DNA of 45,095 bases from Oscillospiraceae bacterium (GCA_022795905.1 JAAWHO010000002.1:1-45095); one strand, 5' to 3'. Counted from the first letter of the stretch, positions 15,145 to 23,568 are shown. A program made the numbers and translations. Notes: generated from the sequence alone by a model not told the origin.

Positions 15145-16797
15145 ATGGAGCGAGTGAAAAAGAGCGGGCTGACGCTGGAGGAGGCCCTGAGTCGGATTGA
15201 GGCGCTGGAGGCGAAAAACAGGGCGCTGGAGGCCGCTCTGGCGTCGTCGGAGGAGGTCAACCAGGCGAAGAGCCGGTTCCTCTCCAATATGTCCCACGAC
15301 ATCCGCACCCCCATGAACGCCATTATGGGCATGACGGCCATCGCCCTCAGCCATATTGACGAAAAGCCCAGGGTCCGGGACTGCCTGGACAAGGTGCGCA
15401 CCGCCTCCGTCCACATGATGAGCCTGGTCAACAATGTGCTGGACATCTCCCGCATTGACAGCGGCCGGCTGGTCCTGGGGGATGAGGAGTTCTCCCTGGC
15501 GGACCTGGTCCACGACATCGCGGTCATTGTCCGGCCCCAGGCCCAGCAGAAAAGCCAGGAGCTGAAGCTGGAGATCGGTCCCGTCACGGCGGAGCGCCTG
15601 ACAGGGGACCCCCTGCGGCTGCGGCAGATTCTGGTGAACATCATCAACAACGCCGTAAAGTACACCCCGGCCGGCGGCGCCATCCGGGTCCGCTTCGCCC
15701 AGGACCCCCCGGCGGAGGGGTGCGCGCGCCTGCACTTTCTGTGCGAGGACAACGGCATCGGCATGAGCGAGGCCTTTCTGGAGCGGATCTTTCTGCCCTT
15801 TGAGCGGGCGGAGGACCAGGTCGCCCAGATCGAGGGCACCGGCCTGGGGATGTCCATTGTCAAGAGCCTGGTGGACCGGATGGGCGGGACGATCTCCGTG
15901 GAGAGCCGGGAGGGGGAGGGGAGCCGCTTCCGGGTGGAGCTGCCCGTCTCCGTCTCCCGGCAGGAGCGGCCGGCGCCGGTCCTCCCCGTCGGCCGGACCG
16001 CCCTGGTGGCGGAGAACCGGCCGGAGGCCGCGGGGCTGATGGCGGCCTACCTGGAGGAGGGCGGCCTTGTACCGGTGTGCCTGTCCTCGGGGATGGAGGC
16101 GGTGGCCTGGCTGACGGAGGCGCGGGTGGAGGGCCGGAGTCCCTGCGCCGTGCTGCTGGGCCAGGAGCTGTCGGATATGTCGCCTCTGGACCTGGCCTCC
16201 CACCTGCGGGAGGTCACGGGGCAGGCGCTGCCCATCCTGCTGGTGAGCGAGGAGGACTGGGCCCGGCTGGAGTACCGGGCGGGCCGGGCGGGAATCAGCG
16301 CCTTTGTCCCCTGTCCCCTGTTCCCCAGCCGGTTTCTGGGAGCCATTTCCGACCTGCTGGCCGGCGGCGGGGAGACCGGCGGCAGCCGGGATATCGACTG
16401 CAGCGGCCTCCGGGTGCTGCTGGCGGAGGACAACGAGCTCAATCTGGAGATCGCCGTGGAGCTGCTGGGCATGACAGGGGCCAGGGTGGAGACCGCCGGA
16501 AACGGGCAGGAGGCCCTGAACCGCTTCCGGGCCGCGCCGGAGGGCTGGTATGACCTCATCCTCATGGACATCCAGATGCCCGTCATGGACGGCTACGAGG
16601 CCGCCCGGCGCATCCGGGCCCTGGACCGGCCCGACGCCAGGAGCGTCTGCATCGCGGCCATGACGGCCAACGCCTTTGTGGAGGATGTGCGCCAGGCCCG
16701 GGAGGCGGGCATGGACGAGCATATCGCCAAGCCGGTGGACCTGGACCGGCTGCGGGAGCTTCTGTACAGCCGCCTGGAGGGGCGGACGGAGAAATAA
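15145..16797 (+). CDS. hybrid sensor histidine kinase with pseudo-receiver and receiver
   Basis: This 550-residue soluble kinase starts with a short coiled coil (1-45), then a dimerisation/phosphoacceptor domain with NMSHDIRTPMNA (His51), an ATPase domain (N box NIINNAVKYTP, G motifs EDNGIGMS and GTGLGMS), and two receiver-like domains. The first (about 300-410) lacks the phosphoacceptor: the usual Asp is Gly339 in VLLGQEL. The second (about 420-545) is complete, with Asp475 in ILMDIQMP and Lys in HIAKPVD. No membrane helix or input domain is visible, so the signal must come from a partner. The next gene, an HD-domain protein 33 bp on, is the likely functional neighbour. ATG 15145 has only a weak GGGGG binding site. 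Confidence 0.9.
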   Translation: MERVKKSGLTLEEALSRIEALEAKNRALEAALASSEEVNQAKSRFLSNMSHDIRTPMNAIMGMTAIALSHIDEKPRVRDCLDKVRTASVHMMSLVNNVLDISRIDSGRLVLGDEEFSLADLVHDIAVIVRPQAQQKSQELKLEIGPVTAERLTGDPLRLRQILVNIINNAVKYTPAGGAIRVRFAQDPPAEGCARLHFLCEDNGIGMSEAFLERIFLPFERAEDQVAQIEGTGLGMSIVKSLVDRMGGTISVESREGEGSRFRVELPVSVSRQERPAPVLPVGRTALVAENRPEAAGLMAAYLEEGGLVPVCLSSGMEAVAWLTEARVEGRSPCAVLLGQELSDMSPLDLASHLREVTGQALPILLVSEEDWARLEYRAGRAGISAFVPCPLFPSRFLGAISDLLAGGGETGGSRDIDCSGLRVLLAEDNELNLEIAVELLGMTGARVETAGNGQEALNRFRAAPEGWYDLILMDIQMPVMDGYEAARRIRALDRPDARSVCIAAMTANAFVEDVRQAREAGMDEHIAKPVDLDRLRELLYSRLEGRTEK

Positions 16798-16830
16798 CCG
16801 CGCCGCGGGAGGAGAGAGGGAGGAGCGCGT

Positions 16831-18678
16831 ATGCGGCCATACCAGGAGGAATACATCGCCAATCTGCAGGAGATTGCCGCCCTCACCCTCGGCCGCAGGC
16901 CGGAGGACGGGACCCTGGCGGACTACCTGGACCGCCAGGAGCGGGAGGAGGCGCGGCAGCTGGCGCTGGTGGACCGGAATATGGAGCTGCTGCGGGGGGA
17001 GCTCTTCCCCCTGCTGGACCACCTGCCCGACGCGGACGGGGAGACGCTGGAGGAGTTGGGGCGCTTTGCCTCCCCGCTGCTCAAGGAGCTGGACGCGGAC
17101 CTCTTCTGCCTCATCCACCAGGCGCTGCTGAGCCTGGCCCGGCAGCGGCGGGACCGGGACGGCGTGATCCGGGAGCTCTACTGGCTGGGCATCGGGCGGC
17201 ACGCCCGGTCCGGCCAGCTGGTGGGGCTGGAGGTGGAGGTGCTGGAGTCCGTCTTTTCTCAGATCCGCCTGTGCTTCGCGGAGGCGGCGGCCTACCTCAA
17301 GTACTTCGGGGAGATCGAGAATCCGGATACCCGGAACTATATCCTCCGCTCCCTGGCCAACCGCTCCCTGGGACAGTTCAAATCCGTCAGCGCCCGGGTT
17401 CGTCTGCTCAAAAACGCCCTGGAGGTCTTCCGGGACCCCTTCTACCGGAGCATGGACCCGGAGATCCCCTGGGACCGGTTCGTCATGCAGACCCACCGGC
17501 TGATGGCCTCCAGTATTACCTACAGCCGGGAGAGCACTATGACGTCTCAGGATGTGGCCGACATCATGGAGTCGGTCTACATCGTCTATGACGAGCAGCT
17601 CAGGGCTGCGGCGGAGGGGAAGCGGACGGCGCTGCGCCCGGTTTTTCACTACCACGCCATTGCGTACTACTGCGGTCTGGACAGCCTGAACGGCCTGATG
17701 GGGAAGGTGGAGCTCCTGATAGACGGGGCGGACAGCGGGGACTTCTCCCTGGAGGGGATGTACGCGGCCATCTCCCTGCCGGCCTTCTACTGCCAGTACC
17801 TTCAGCAGTACCCGGAGCTGCTTCAGGGGCGGGAGGCCTACGTGGAGGAGCTGTACCGGCGGGTGCTGGCCTATATGGAAGCCTTTCCCGCCGGGGCGGA
17901 GAACAGCACGCTGTTTCTCTACCTCTGCCAGCTCTCCTACACCTTTGTGGAGACGGCCCGCAGCGTGCCCTACGGGGTATTTCTTGAGAGGCTGCTCATC
18001 CGCTTCGCCCCGGAGATCTACCTCCACTCCCGGACAGTCACCGAGGCGGCGGAGGTGTTCAGCGAGATTCTTCTGGCGGAGGAGCCGGGATTCTTTGACG
18101 ACATAGACGACATCCGGGCCATCGCGGACCCGGCGGAGAAGCGGCGGGAGGTGCTGCGCTTCGCCCGGGGGTGCGGGATGTTCCACGACGTGGGGAGGCT
18201 CAACCTCACCGGCCTCTACGCCCACGCCGGACGCCACTGGCTGGAGGAGGAGTACGAGCTCTCCCGGCTCCACACGGTGTCCGGGGAGGCGATGCTGGCC
18301 GCCCGGCCCTCCACCCGGCGGTACGCTTCCGCCGCCCTGGGCCACCACGCGTGGTACGGCGGCGGAGAGCGGAGCTACCCGGACAGCTACCAGCGGCTGG
18401 CCTGCCCGGAGCGGCAGATGGTGGACATCATCAGTCTGCTGGACTGGCTGGAGAACATCGTTTACAGCTCCCATCTGTTTACGGGCACTGCCCAAACCTT
18501 CTGCCAGGCCGCGGAGAATGCGGTATCCCTGGAGGGCCGGCGCTTCTCGCCGGTGCTTATCGAGCGCCTGCGGATTCCGGAGACGGCGGAGCGGCTGCGG
18601 CTGGCCCTGGAGCGGGGACGGCGGCTGGCGCTGGAGCGGATGTATACCGGCGCGGGAGCGGAGGTCCAGGGCGAGTAG
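16831..18678 (+). CDS. HD-domain protein, HD-GYP-like phosphohydrolase
   Basis: This 615-residue protein has a long helical N-terminal region (1-430) with no recognised domain and a C-terminal HD domain. Visible metal-binding motifs are FHDVGRL (His452-Asp453), LHTVSGEAML, and GHHAWYGGGERSYPDSY (His505-His506), which resembles the HHExxDGSGYP signature of cyclic-di-GMP phosphodiesterases but lacks the exact GYP triad. It may hydrolyse a cyclic dinucleotide or another phosphoester, or be a degenerate receptor. It is cotranscribed with a hybrid kinase, a common pairing for signal output proteins. ATG 16831 follows GGGAGGAG. No membrane segment is evident. Confidence 0.8.
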   Translation: MRPYQEEYIANLQEIAALTLGRRPEDGTLADYLDRQEREEARQLALVDRNMELLRGELFPLLDHLPDADGETLEELGRFASPLLKELDADLFCLIHQALLSLARQRRDRDGVIRELYWLGIGRHARSGQLVGLEVEVLESVFSQIRLCFAEAAAYLKYFGEIENPDTRNYILRSLANRSLGQFKSVSARVRLLKNALEVFRDPFYRSMDPEIPWDRFVMQTHRLMASSITYSRESTMTSQDVADIMESVYIVYDEQLRAAAEGKRTALRPVFHYHAIAYYCGLDSLNGLMGKVELLIDGADSGDFSLEGMYAAISLPAFYCQYLQQYPELLQGREAYVEELYRRVLAYMEAFPAGAENSTLFLYLCQLSYTFVETARSVPYGVFLERLLIRFAPEIYLHSRTVTEAAEVFSEILLAEEPGFFDDIDDIRAIADPAEKRREVLRFARGCGMFHDVGRLNLTGLYAHAGRHWLEEEYELSRLHTVSGEAMLAARPSTRRYASAALGHHAWYGGGERSYPDSYQRLACPERQMVDIISLLDWLENIVYSSHLFTGTAQTFCQAAENAVSLEGRRFSPVLIERLRIPETAERLRLALERGRRLALERMYTGAGAEVQGE

Positions 18679-18680
18679 TG

Positions 18681-18742
18681 TTGGGCTTCGCCCAAACCCA
18701 CCAGGGCTTTGCCCTGGACCCACCGCCCTTTGAAAAGGGCGG
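18681..18742. repeat. triple-hairpin intergenic repeat
   Basis: Three consecutive perfect hairpins follow the HD gene stop: TTGGGC-TTC-GCCCAA, CCAGGGC-TTT-GCCCTGG and CCGCCCTTT-GA-AAAGGGCGG. The regular run of short hairpins separated by ACCCA spacers is a compact repeat unit rather than a single terminator. Function is unknown; transcript 3'-end protection is possible. Confidence 0.7.
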
Positions 18743-18770
18743 CCCTAAACTTTGTTTTTGGGGCAAGAAT

Positions 18771-18804
18771 AGAGGGGAGACGGCCATAAGGTCGTCTCCC
18801 CTCT
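18771..18804. terminator. bidirectional terminator, HD gene / DUF4173 gene
   Basis: 15-bp stem with one G-U pair (AGAGGGGAGACGGCC, loop ATAA, GGTCGTCTCCCCTCT) followed by GTTCTTTTG. It separates two convergent transcription units. Confidence 0.82.
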
Positions 18805-18821
18805 GTTCTTTTGCCTGCCGG

Positions 18822-20315
18822 TCAGCCGGAAAATCTGGCGGCCCGGGCCGCCGAAACGCTCCAGGTGACCCAGCGCCCGCAGTCGTCCGCGGCCATCTCC
18901 CCAGCCCACCGGAGGACCTCGGCGTCCGGCCCGTCCATGGCGCCGGCCAGCGCGGAAAGCCCGTCATAGCCCTGCCGGCTGTAGAAAAGGGCCGTCACCG
19001 CGCTCCCGGACAAATTCCCCCGCTCCACCTGCCAGGCGTTGTACCGGGCGGCAATGTTGTCGATATTGGCGTAGTTGAGCAGCAGCCATCCTGCCAGGGC
19101 GATGGGAGCCGCCGTCCGGAAGAATCGGAATTCCCGCCGCCAGACCTTCCGCACAATAAGGGCCAAGGCAACAGACAGCATCCCCATGCCCCAGTAGGTG
19201 AGGCACCGCTTGAAGGACAGGCCGTAGACGGAGACATACAGCGTCATCCGCCACCCGGCGGACACCAGCAGCACCGCTGTCAGTCCCACCAGAGCCGTGG
19301 AGAGAACCCGGAGCCGCTTATCCTCCCGGCACAGCCACACCGCCGCCAGAATCACCGCCCCGTTGAACCCCGCCAGTCCCACCAGCTGGAAGAAGCCGCT
19401 GCGGGCGTACTCGGCGTAGGAGATGCCCACCCTGGCCAGGTAGCTCTTGTCACCGAAGAGGGCGGCGGACTGGACCGCCAGGAACAGGACGTACAGCCCG
19501 TCCAGCGCCCCCAGCAGCATCACCGCCGGGAGGGGGCTCCGGCCTGCCCAGGCCCTTTCGGCCCTCGGCTTCTGCTCCGTGTGGGCGGCGAAGTACAGCA
19601 GGGAAAAGCAGAAGGGCGTCAGGAGCACCGTCAGCATCAGCCGCACCGGCCCCTCGCTGAAGCTCACATCCAATTTCCCCAGCACATCCCCGGCTACCAT
19701 GGCAAACACCGCGTCCGCGTCCATGAGCACCGCCGTCACGATGCCCAGCACCGGCAGCGTCACCGCCAGGCCGATGAGCACCGGCAGGCTGCGGGCAAAG
19801 CCCTTCCCCCCTCTCTCGGCGCGCAGGGTGTCGTACAGCGCGCCGCACCGGACAAAGGGGCCCTTGATGAGCAGCCACAGCCGCTCCGGGAGCATCCCGG
19901 CCCGGTCCCAGGCCAGCCGCCCGCCCCCGCACAGCTCCCAGGTATGGACCGCCACGAGCAGGACCAGCGCCCCGCTGTTCCAGAACCGAAACCACTGGTT
20001 GGAGAAGACGGCAAAGGTCAGCGCCAGCAGAGCCGCGGCCCCCATAAGGACCCGATTGACCCGACGCTCCATACCGCCGGTCCCCCGGTAGAGGAAGAGA
20101 ACCGCATACCAGGCGGCGGTAAGCAGCGTAATTCCCAGCCCCGGCAGGACCCGCCAGCTCCAATCCCGCAGAAAACTCACCCCCAGAAAGGCCAGGGCCG
20201 CCGACAGCCACACCAGCCGCCGCTCCCGGGCCCCCACCTTCCACGGCTCCCGGGAAGGCGGCGCGGCGGGAGGGACCGCGGGTATCTGGGGCATCCCGGT
20301 ATTGGATTCTGTCAT
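18822..20315 (-). CDS. DUF4173/DUF4153-family polytopic membrane protein
   Basis: This 497-residue protein has about eleven to twelve hydrophobic helices and a charged cytoplasmic start. The segments FWNSGALVLLV, AEYARSGFFQLV and NIAARYNAW match what I know of the DUF4153/DUF4173 group, where a motif like EYARxGFF precedes the last helices. Function is unknown. ATG 20315 is taken because it lies seven bases after the TAG/TGA region of the upstream lipoprotein gene and behind GGAGGGATG; the longer frame to 20570 is only open sequence inside that gene. It is the last gene of a four-gene operon beginning with DUF2975 and a small HTH regulator. Confidence 0.78.
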   Translation of the reverse strand: MTESNTGMPQIPAVPPAAPPSREPWKVGARERRLVWLSAALAFLGVSFLRDWSWRVLPGLGITLLTAAWYAVLFLYRGTGGMERRVNRVLMGAAALLALTFAVFSNQWFRFWNSGALVLLVAVHTWELCGGGRLAWDRAGMLPERLWLLIKGPFVRCGALYDTLRAERGGKGFARSLPVLIGLAVTLPVLGIVTAVLMDADAVFAMVAGDVLGKLDVSFSEGPVRLMLTVLLTPFCFSLLYFAAHTEQKPRAERAWAGRSPLPAVMLLGALDGLYVLFLAVQSAALFGDKSYLARVGISYAEYARSGFFQLVGLAGFNGAVILAAVWLCREDKRLRVLSTALVGLTAVLLVSAGWRMTLYVSVYGLSFKRCLTYWGMGMLSVALALIVRKVWRREFRFFRTAAPIALAGWLLLNYANIDNIAARYNAWQVERGNLSGSAVTALFYSRQGYDGLSALAGAMDGPDAEVLRWAGEMAADDCGRWVTWSVSAARAARFSG

Positions 20316-20319
20316 CGTG

Positions 20320-20730
20320 TCATCCCTCCTGTTCAATAATTTGCAGTTGATCCAGGCGGAGCTCGCTGTCCATCTCATAGATCCCCTGATAGGGCTGTTC
20401 CAGAAACAGCCTCGTGCCCTCCCGGTAGAGGAACACTGTGCCGGCGCCGCCGGCCCGGAAGCCGAAGTCGATCCGCGCCAGCCCGGCTCTCTCGGCGGGG
20501 ATGTCCTGTACGCTGGGCCGTCCGGTATTTTCCTTGACGGACCGCCGGAGCAGGTCCAGAAGCCGGGCAATCGAGTCCCCGCCGGTGACGGTCAGGTCCA
20601 GCTGATCCACGGTAATGGTGACGCTCTCCAGGTCCTCCGCCGCTGGGAGGACCAGCTTCCCGGCGGACAGCACGCCGCAGGAGGTCAGAAGCAGCAGAGC
20701 GGCAATCGCCCCCGCCAGCCGCGTTTTCAT
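20320..20730 (-). CDS. small lipoprotein, DUF5301-like
   Basis: This 136-residue exported protein has a lipoprotein signal (MKTRLAGAIAALLLL, TSC with Cys18). The mature part alternates strands and helices and contains LYREGTRLFLEQPYQGIYEMD, a pattern I associate weakly with the DUF5301 family of small Firmicutes lipoproteins. Its start overlaps the stop of the HTH gene by four bases, so translation is coupled. The function is unknown; it probably works at the membrane with the following polytopic protein. Confidence 0.7.
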   Translation of the reverse strand: MKTRLAGAIAALLLLTSCGVLSAGKLVLPAAEDLESVTITVDQLDLTVTGGDSIARLLDLLRRSVKENTGRPSVQDIPAERAGLARIDFGFRAGGAGTVFLYREGTRLFLEQPYQGIYEMDSELRLDQLQIIEQEG

Positions 20731-20948
20731 CGTGTTCCTTCCTCCTCCGGCACATATTCCAGGATATCCCCCGGCTGGCAGTCCAGGGCCTGGCAGATGG
20801 CCTCCAGGGTGGAGAAGCGCACCGCCTTGGCCTTGTTGGTTTTTAAGACGGACAGGTTGGCGATGGTCACCTCCACCTGCTCCGATAGCTGGCTCAGGCT
20901 CATTTTCCGCTTGGCCAGCATGACGTCCAGATTGACCACAATCGGCAT
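20727..20948 (-). CDS. small XRE-family HTH regulator (YozG-like)
   Basis: This 73-residue protein is almost entirely one helix-turn-helix domain (LDVMLAKRKMSLSQLSEQVEVTIANLSVLKT..., with the recognition helix around ANLSVLKTNKAKAVRF). Such stand-alone regulators are regularly encoded beside DUF2975 membrane proteins, exactly as here, and probably control their own operon. The AT-rich promoter region at 21466-21520 is the likely target. It is separated from the DUF2975 gene by 13 bases that hold GGAGGGGAG. Confidence 0.85.
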   Translation of the reverse strand: MPIVVNLDVMLAKRKMSLSQLSEQVEVTIANLSVLKTNKAKAVRFSTLEAICQALDCQPGDILEYVPEEEGTR

Positions 20949-20961
20949 TCCACTCCCCTCC

Positions 20962-21435
20962 CTATATGGTCAGATCGTTCTCCGCCTTCAGGTCGGCGGC
21001 CTTCAGCACCAGATGGCTCAGCAGGAACGCCGCCAGGGCGATGGCCAGCCCTACCACGCACACCGCCGTCCCCAGCAGCCACACAGGGGAGCCCGCCAGG
21101 ATCTCCACCGTTACGGTACCCACCGCGCAGTAGCCCGTATCCACCAGGGCGCAGAAGCCGATGCCGCTGAGCCAGCGGGCGTTTTTGTGGCAGAAGGAGT
21201 TGTCCTTCCCGATCTCCGTGCAGATTTTCCAGAACAGCACCAGGGCGATGACAATGGGCGCCGCGCTGACGCTGACCGCCGCGATCCCCGGCGCCACCAG
21301 CCACGCCAGCTCCGGGAGCCGCGCCCCGGCCTCCTGTATCCGCGCGGGAAAGATCTCAACGTACCATACCGCCACCAGCACCGCCAGAAACAGGATGGTC
21401 CCTTTCAAGGTCCGTACCAGTCCTACACGCTTCAT
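20962..21435 (-). CDS. DUF2975 membrane protein
   Basis: This 157-residue protein has four hydrophobic helices (about residues 12-30, 45-68, 93-112, 118-142) and the family motif KDNSFCHKNARWLSGIGFC between helices two and three. DUF2975 proteins are of unknown function and pair with small HTH regulators. ATG 21435 follows AAGGAGGG by eight bases. It is the first gene of the operon and is driven by a strong sigma-A promoter. Confidence 0.85.
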   Translation of the reverse strand: MKRVGLVRTLKGTILFLAVLVAVWYVEIFPARIQEAGARLPELAWLVAPGIAAVSVSAAPIVIALVLFWKICTEIGKDNSFCHKNARWLSGIGFCALVDTGYCAVGTVTVEILAGSPVWLLGTAVCVVGLAIALAAFLLSHLVLKAADLKAENDLTI

Positions 21436-21465
21436 ATCGAAGCCCTCCTTCCAGATCTTGCCCAC

Positions 21466-21494
21466 ATGATACCAGCTTGATTTCCGTTTGTCAA
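21466..21494 (-). promoter_or_regulatory. sigma-A promoter of the DUF2975 operon with AT-rich upstream region
   Basis: The minus strand reads TTGACA, 17 bp, TATCAT. Immediately upstream are an imperfect palindrome CAATA-N6-TATTG (21492-21507) and an A/T run that could be an UP element or an operator for the small HTH protein. Confidence 0.85.
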
Positions 21495-21528
21495 TATATT
21501 TTTATTGTTTTTCGATAAAACTTTTTTC

Positions 21529-21557
21529 TTTACCCAAAACAGACATTGTGCTATAAT
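21529..21557 (+). promoter_or_regulatory. sigma-A promoter of the nucleosidase-luxS operon
   Basis: TTTACC, 17 bp, TATAAT with TGTGC before the -10 box. It lies 34 bp before the start codon and diverges from the DUF2975 operon promoter. Confidence 0.78.
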
Positions 21558-21590
21558 AGGAACCATCAAGAATCAGCGGGAGGGCTTGCT

Positions 21591-22274
21591 ATGACCATCG
21601 GACTGGCCTACGCCATGGGCGGGGAAATTGAGAGCATTCTGAACACCACGGACGCCAAGCTGCTGGAGACAGTGTGCGGCGTATCCGTCTATGAGATCGA
21701 GCCGGGGCTGCTGGCCTACCTGGGCGGCGTGGGGAAGGTGAACGCCGCTATGGGCGCGCAGCTGTTTATCGACCGGTACCACCCGGACTGGCTCGTCAAC
21801 GCCGGCGTGGCCGGGAGCTTCCTGGATTTGTCCATCGGGACCATCGTGTTGGCCGATTGCTTCGTCCAGCACGACGTGGACACCACCCCCATGGGGGACC
21901 CCATTGGGCTGGTGTCTACAGTAAACAGGGTGGACTTCCCCACCAGCGAGACAGAGCGGCTGAGCGGCATCCTGACTGCCCAGGGCGTGGAGCACAGGGT
22001 GGGAAAGGTGGCTACCGGCGAGGTGTTCATGACCAAGGGGGAGCGGGCGGACTGGGTGGCAAGGACCTTCGCGCCTGCCCTCTGCGAGATGGAGGGCGGG
22101 GCCATCGCCCAGGTGTGCCTGCGCAACGGGGTGAAATTTACCGCGCTGAAATCCGTCTCCGACCGGCTGTGCCAGGAGAACAACGCCGAAGAGTTCTTCA
22201 ATTACGCCGAGGCGATGGAGAAGCTGAATGGCATTGTCTTACCCTTCGCCCGCGCGCTGAGGGACGGGAAATAA
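21591..22274 (+). CDS. mtnN: 5'-methylthioadenosine/S-adenosylhomocysteine nucleosidase
   Basis: This 227-residue enzyme removes adenine from S-adenosylhomocysteine and methylthioadenosine. Visible family features are the N-terminal GLAYAMGGEI with the catalytic Glu, GVGKVNAAM, the NAGVAGSF loop, the HDVDTTPMG strand, CEMEGGAIAQVC (purine and ribose binding) and SVSDRLCQ with the proton-donating Asp (usually SDxA). ATG 21591 follows GGGAGGG by six bases. The next gene, 19 bp on, is luxS, which takes the S-ribosylhomocysteine made here, so the two genes form a complete two-step recycling pathway. Confidence 0.95.
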   Translation: MTIGLAYAMGGEIESILNTTDAKLLETVCGVSVYEIEPGLLAYLGGVGKVNAAMGAQLFIDRYHPDWLVNAGVAGSFLDLSIGTIVLADCFVQHDVDTTPMGDPIGLVSTVNRVDFPTSETERLSGILTAQGVEHRVGKVATGEVFMTKGERADWVARTFAPALCEMEGGAIAQVCLRNGVKFTALKSVSDRLCQENNAEEFFNYAEAMEKLNGIVLPFARALRDGK

Positions 22275-22293
22275 TCATAAAGGAGCAACGACT

Positions 22294-22752
22294 ATGGAAC
22301 GAATCGCAAGCTTTCAGGTGGACCACAACAAGCTGGAGCCGGGGCTGTACCTCTCCCGCCGGGACGGGGAGGCGACCACCCTTGACCTCCGCTTCAAGAA
22401 GCCCAACACCGGCGATCTTCTCTCCAACGCGGAGATGCACTCCGTGGAGCACGTCATCGCCACCCTCCTGCGCAGCGGCAGGGCCAAGGACGCCATCATC
22501 TACTTCGGCCCCATGGGCTGCCAGACCGGGTTCTATCTGCTCTTTGACAGCCGCCAGCTCACCGACGGGCAGGCGGTGGAGCTGGTAAAGGAGACCTTTG
22601 CCGCCGGCGCGGCCTTCGACGGCCCCATGCCCGGGAAGAGCGCCGCCGAGTGCGGGAACTATATCAACCTGGATATTGAACTTGCCAAGGCCCAATGCGG
22701 CTTTTACAGCGAGCTTATCAGGGACTGGTCCGAGGCGAAGCTGGCCTACTGA
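22294..22752 (+). CDS. luxS: S-ribosylhomocysteine lyase LuxS
   Basis: This 152-residue enzyme cleaves S-ribosylhomocysteine to homocysteine and DPD, the precursor of autoinducer 2. The metal ligands are present: HSVEH (His49 and His53) and Cys120 (AAECGNY); the catalytic Cys76 lies in FGPMGCQTGFY. The length is typical. It is cotranscribed with the nucleosidase gene. Whether AI-2 serves signalling or is a by-product of methyl recycling cannot be read from the sequence, although an AI-2E family transporter homologue lies at 38656 (that family is poorly linked to AI-2). Confidence 0.97.
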   Translation: MERIASFQVDHNKLEPGLYLSRRDGEATTLDLRFKKPNTGDLLSNAEMHSVEHVIATLLRSGRAKDAIIYFGPMGCQTGFYLLFDSRQLTDGQAVELVKETFAAGAAFDGPMPGKSAAECGNYINLDIELAKAQCGFYSELIRDWSEAKLAY

Positions 22753-22930
22753 ATGTTGAGAAGCCTGACAAACAGGCCGGCCCCCGCAAACCGCCATTAA
22801 GGGCCGCCGCCCTCTGCAATCTTGATGGCCGCAGGAAAAACCGCAGGAATATTCCGTCAGCTCTTCACATATGCTGGAGCGTCGGCACAGGGGACATCCC
22901 TGCCGAACTACCAATGAGGTGAACGTACAT

Positions 22931-23536
22931 ATGGAAGAGACCTGCAACCTTGTCCAGCTCCGGGGCGCCGCCGCCGGTGAGCCCGTCCTGTCCCATGAGA
23001 ACCACGACCAGCGGTTCTATCGCTTCCCCTTCTCCGTCCAGAGGCTCTCCGGCCAGGCGGACGTCCTCTACGTCATCGCCACCGGGCAGCAGCTGGAGGG
23101 CCTGCTGCCCCTGGAGGGTCGGCGGCTGGCCATCAGCGGGCAGCTGCGCTCCTTCAACAACAAGAGCGGCACGGGCAGCCGCCTGGTCATCTCGGTCTTT
23201 GCCCGGTCCCTGGCCCCCACCGGGGAGGACGACTACAACTGCATCCGCCTGCGGGGGGTCATCTGCAAGCCGCCGGTGCTGCGGCGGACGCCCCTGGGGC
23301 GGTGCATCTCGGACATGATGCTGGCGGTGAACCGCCGGTACGGCCGGGCGGACTACCTGCCCTGCATCGCCTGGGGCCAGGTGGCCATGGTCACCGGCCG
23401 CATGGCGGTGGGCTCTCCCCTGGCCCTGGAGGGCCGGGTCCAGAGCCGGATCTATACCAAGGTGGTGGACGGCCAGGCCGAGGAGCGGACCGCCTATGAG
23501 GTCAGCGTGATGCAGCTTGTCAAGGAGGAGGTCTGA
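22931..23536 (+). CDS. tandem OB-fold protein, single-stranded DNA-binding-like
   Basis: This 201-residue protein contains two similar halves (about 6-98 and 102-200), each an SSB/PriB-like OB fold: NLVQLRGAAAGEPVLSHEN... and NCIRLRGVICKPPVLRRTPLG..., with ISDMMLAVNRRYGRADYLPCIAWG matching the core strands of SSB family proteins. It lacks the acidic C-terminal tip of replicative SSB, so it is a paralogue of unknown partner. ATG 22931 follows GAGGTGA by ten bases. The gap after luxS (22753-22930) holds one imperfect hairpin and no gene. Confidence 0.75.
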   Translation: MEETCNLVQLRGAAAGEPVLSHENHDQRFYRFPFSVQRLSGQADVLYVIATGQQLEGLLPLEGRRLAISGQLRSFNNKSGTGSRLVISVFARSLAPTGEDDYNCIRLRGVICKPPVLRRTPLGRCISDMMLAVNRRYGRADYLPCIAWGQVAMVTGRMAVGSPLALEGRVQSRIYTKVVDGQAEERTAYEVSVMQLVKEEV

Positions 23537-23557
23537 GCGCGGGCTCAGACCTCCTCC
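23524..23557 (+). terminator. terminator overlapping the end of the OB-fold gene
   Basis: Perfect 15-bp arms (23524-23538 and 23543-23557) close a GCGG loop, followed by GCGTTTTAT. The left arm includes the last codons and the TGA stop, so translation ends inside the stem. Confidence 0.88.
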
Positions 23558-23568
23558 GCGTTTTATCC

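Noticed and set aside
14980-18723. 1247-residue minus-strand open frame opposite the hybrid kinase and HD genes
   Set aside because: It is a GC-rich shadow of two well-supported plus-strand genes, has low-complexity Pro/Gly/Gln/Leu composition, and no ribosome binding site.
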